NCBI RefSeq assembly: GCF_958295425.1
Contig: NC_081153.1
Coordinates: 18,905,172 to 18,969,171, forward strand
Reading direction: 5' to 3'
Length of the DNA stretch: 64,000 nucleotides
Source: Solea solea
Lineage: Eukaryota > Chordata > Actinopteri > Pleuronectiformes > Soleidae
The translations under genes and the position numbers were made by a program. Below the pieces are notes generated by a model, which made no database searches, was not told the DNA's origin, and saw nothing but the letters and a program-made list of their open reading frames with translations. Numbering within the stretch: the stretch's first letter is position 1; the number at the start of each line of letters is the position of its first letter. Of this stretch, positions 61,733 through 64,000 are shown one piece after another.

Positions 61733-63855
61733 CAGTGTGTGCTCAGTATCTTTTCCGCTCAGATGATCCACATGTAACTGTAAATGAATGGTTCTATAAG
61801 AAAACCTGGCTACATGCAAATTTGCACAGACCACATGTATTATGCAAATTATATTCCAACTGGGCAAAATTACACATCCAATCCAGGGAATATAACAAGC
61901 ATGTTAGAACTCTGATTCAAAATGCGGGATTATATTTCCTGCTATTTTAGTTGCGTGGTTCAAACCAAGGGGACTCTTCCTATTTCTTGGAGGAGTGATA
62001 TCTAAAAACTCACAATACCTGGTTTTTATTTATTTTTATTTTTATGACCACTTTAGGGCAGGAAAAAGGTGTAAACGCTATACATATTGTCAAACATGAA
62101 ATGTAAACACCCAGAAATTGTGAAGCAACGTTATCACATTACTGTTAAACATCGCCACTAACTATTAGAAAATATTTGTATACATCTGGTGAATTAACTA
62201 TTTCTCTAAAACAGTTGCAACAAAATTGCAAAGCTTATCAGGAAATGAGAATTAGGAGGCGATGCCACATGGTTGCAATGGGAAAATAAGCCAACTTCCC
62301 ACTCGATTTGTGACGTCAACAAACACTGTCCTGAGGACTTAATGGTCTAAATCTCTAGTTTTGGATTTTGTACATTAGGTTCCCATTTGGGGGGAAATAG
62401 ATGACAGAGCATAGAAACCAGCTCGTATCTTCCAGAATGAATCTAGTTGGATGTGATCTCTTTTGAATTGTTTTGCTAAACGTCTAGATGGCGGCTAAAT
62501 CTCGAGGCTTTGAATTAGTTATTTTTGCAAACACACCAATTATTAATAGTGAATTTGACCTATCCTTTTTACACGCCAGTAGTGAACACATACAAGCCAG
62601 TCAAAGGAGCAGTGGGCAGCACTTATCTGTGCCCAGGGCCCAAGACACTCTGGGTACAAGCCCAATTGCTTTCCTCTTGGCCATGGGCTGCCCGTTCAAA
62701 ACCAGTTATTAAAAGCTGATACATGTGACCAAAGGCCTGTTTGTGCTGTTCTACTGAAATACAGCAGAGGAAATCAGGCAAGACAGATGGAAATGGACAA
62801 TGGAAAATCATCTGTCAACTTTTTGTTATTTGACCTCGTCTGGACCTCGACTTGGACACATTTTTTAATTTCGGCCCCCTCTGTAATAGAGTTTGATACC
62901 CCTGCAGTACAGGATCAACAACTCCTGTGAGTCATGATGTAAAATCGTTGATTTTCTCTCTGGACTTTGGTGCTAGGAAGCCGTTTACAAAGAAAACCTT
63001 CAAAAAAATTGCAGTACAGTTATTTAAAGTACAGTACAGTGTGTACTTAAAAAAAACATTGCAACAGTGTGTAAATCATTTTAATTGGTTGTATTTCTAA
63101 TGCCAAACACCATCATCCTTTATGTTCAGAGTATGCAAGAGTTTTTGTTTTTGTAAATTTCCCAAGGTCACATTACCTGTACTGTCCCTTTTCTGCATGA
63201 TCCCGGAACACCGATAAAGTAAGGGCACACACTCAAACACAGGATCCCACTGGGCAGCATTTTTCAACTTGCCCGGTCACTTTCAGGACACCAACAATTA
63301 GGTAGTGCATCTACCCTTTAATTAAATATAGAAGAAAATGAGTGTCCTCATTAGGGATGTAATTAACTCAGTCAGTGAACGCTGAAGAGTGCTGAAATAC
63401 CAATTAAACATCACATACATGTACAGCTGATGTTGTAGTGTGCTTGTGTGCGTGCAACTTGTGTTTGTATTGTCTTAAAGGATCCACAGAACAAAGCAGT
63501 TATCTGACATGAAAAGGTTACTGTAAATGAATGAATGTATGTAGCTAACAGAGAGAGATTGAAAATGCTATACATGTAGGTAGTGCAATTATCTGCACTG
63601 ACCTGAGTGTTCATGCATGTAGGACATTTCTGCTCTCTCACTTCCTCTCTCATCCCCTCCTCTCTCGCTCTCCATTGTTCCTTCTGTAAAACCCTTAATG
63701 ACTCTCTCAACCCTTAAAGCTAGAATAGGCAACGTTTTTTGACCAAAACTAATTACACAGAGTAATGAAGATAGAGATTCTGCCTTTCTGTTATTCTATT
63801 CTTCTCAGAACATTGCACTTACTCCCATTCATTCATTCAGAAGCGGTATACCTGA
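60911..63855. other. Non-coding stretch
   Basis: No gene recognised. It holds TC and TG/CA microsatellites (61519-61552, 61634-61651, 61700-61727) and otherwise AT-rich unique text. A short inverted pair of TG (61634) and CA (61700) runs is present. Confidence 0.35.
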
Positions 63856-63859
63856 CCTG

Positions 63860-64000
63860 TGTATCGCAGACGACACGTTTGCACAAGCGCACTTTGCATT
63901 ACCGTAATTACGCGCCGGTTTGTGCAATCGGCAAAATTCCGGTGGTTTCTGAAAGCTGAGAAGTTGCACGTCAAAGCCAAAATGTGGTTATTACGGTTAT
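63860..64000 (-). mobile_element. piggyBac-like MITE, copy D, cut by the window edge
   Basis: Reverse-oriented relative of copies A-C: GACGACACGTTTGCAC, TTTGTGCAATCGG, TTTCTGAAAGCTGAGAAGTT and CCAAAATGTGGTTATTACGG match the right-hand half of copy A. The terminal TTAACCC is degenerate here, and the rest lies beyond the window. Confidence 0.65.

Overview
The window looks like vertebrate, almost certainly teleost fish (percomorph-like), nuclear DNA. The signs are long AC/TG, AT and GATA microsatellites, several dispersed repeats of types common in fish genomes, short exons with GT-AG introns, and no bacterial-style gene packing. Most of the 64 kb is intergenic or intronic and repeat-rich. I recognise one protein-coding gene with confidence, plus a decayed transposase.

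Layout. Positions 1-6385 are AT-rich, gene-poor DNA with microsatellites and a 22-bp tandem repeat. Positions about 6386-27624 are a giant minisatellite/satellite array with a 38-bp unit, roughly 500 units in the main block. It begins with about one forward unit, runs in inverted orientation at about 6445-7170, then forward from about 7171 to 27624. Ten tRNA-like modules lie in the array, all on the minus strand, each with intact Pol III A-box and B-box matches. They mark higher-order repeats: a 2029-bp period present twice and a 2331-bp period present twice plus a partial third copy. Positions 27625-51500 are gene-poor DNA holding MITE-like elements, a SINE-like repeat, a LINE 3' tail and a broken hAT/BED-finger transposase (33581-33882).

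The gene. A three-coding-exon gene on the minus strand (51660-54389) encodes a 107-aa secreted Ly6/uPAR three-finger protein. Its ten cysteines follow the CD59 spacing, but it ends in a short charged tail with no visible GPI-anchor signal. A likely 5' non-coding exon lies at about 54954-55020 and a poly(A) signal at 51532-51537.

Positions 55100-64000 are again gene-free and carry several copies of TTAA-flanked piggyBac-like MITEs and other dispersed repeats, partly in inverted pairs. The most unusual structure is the 38-bp array with its repeatedly copied tRNA-like Pol III modules, CpG-rich units and head-to-head orientation switches. All family assignments come from reading the sequence; no database search was possible.
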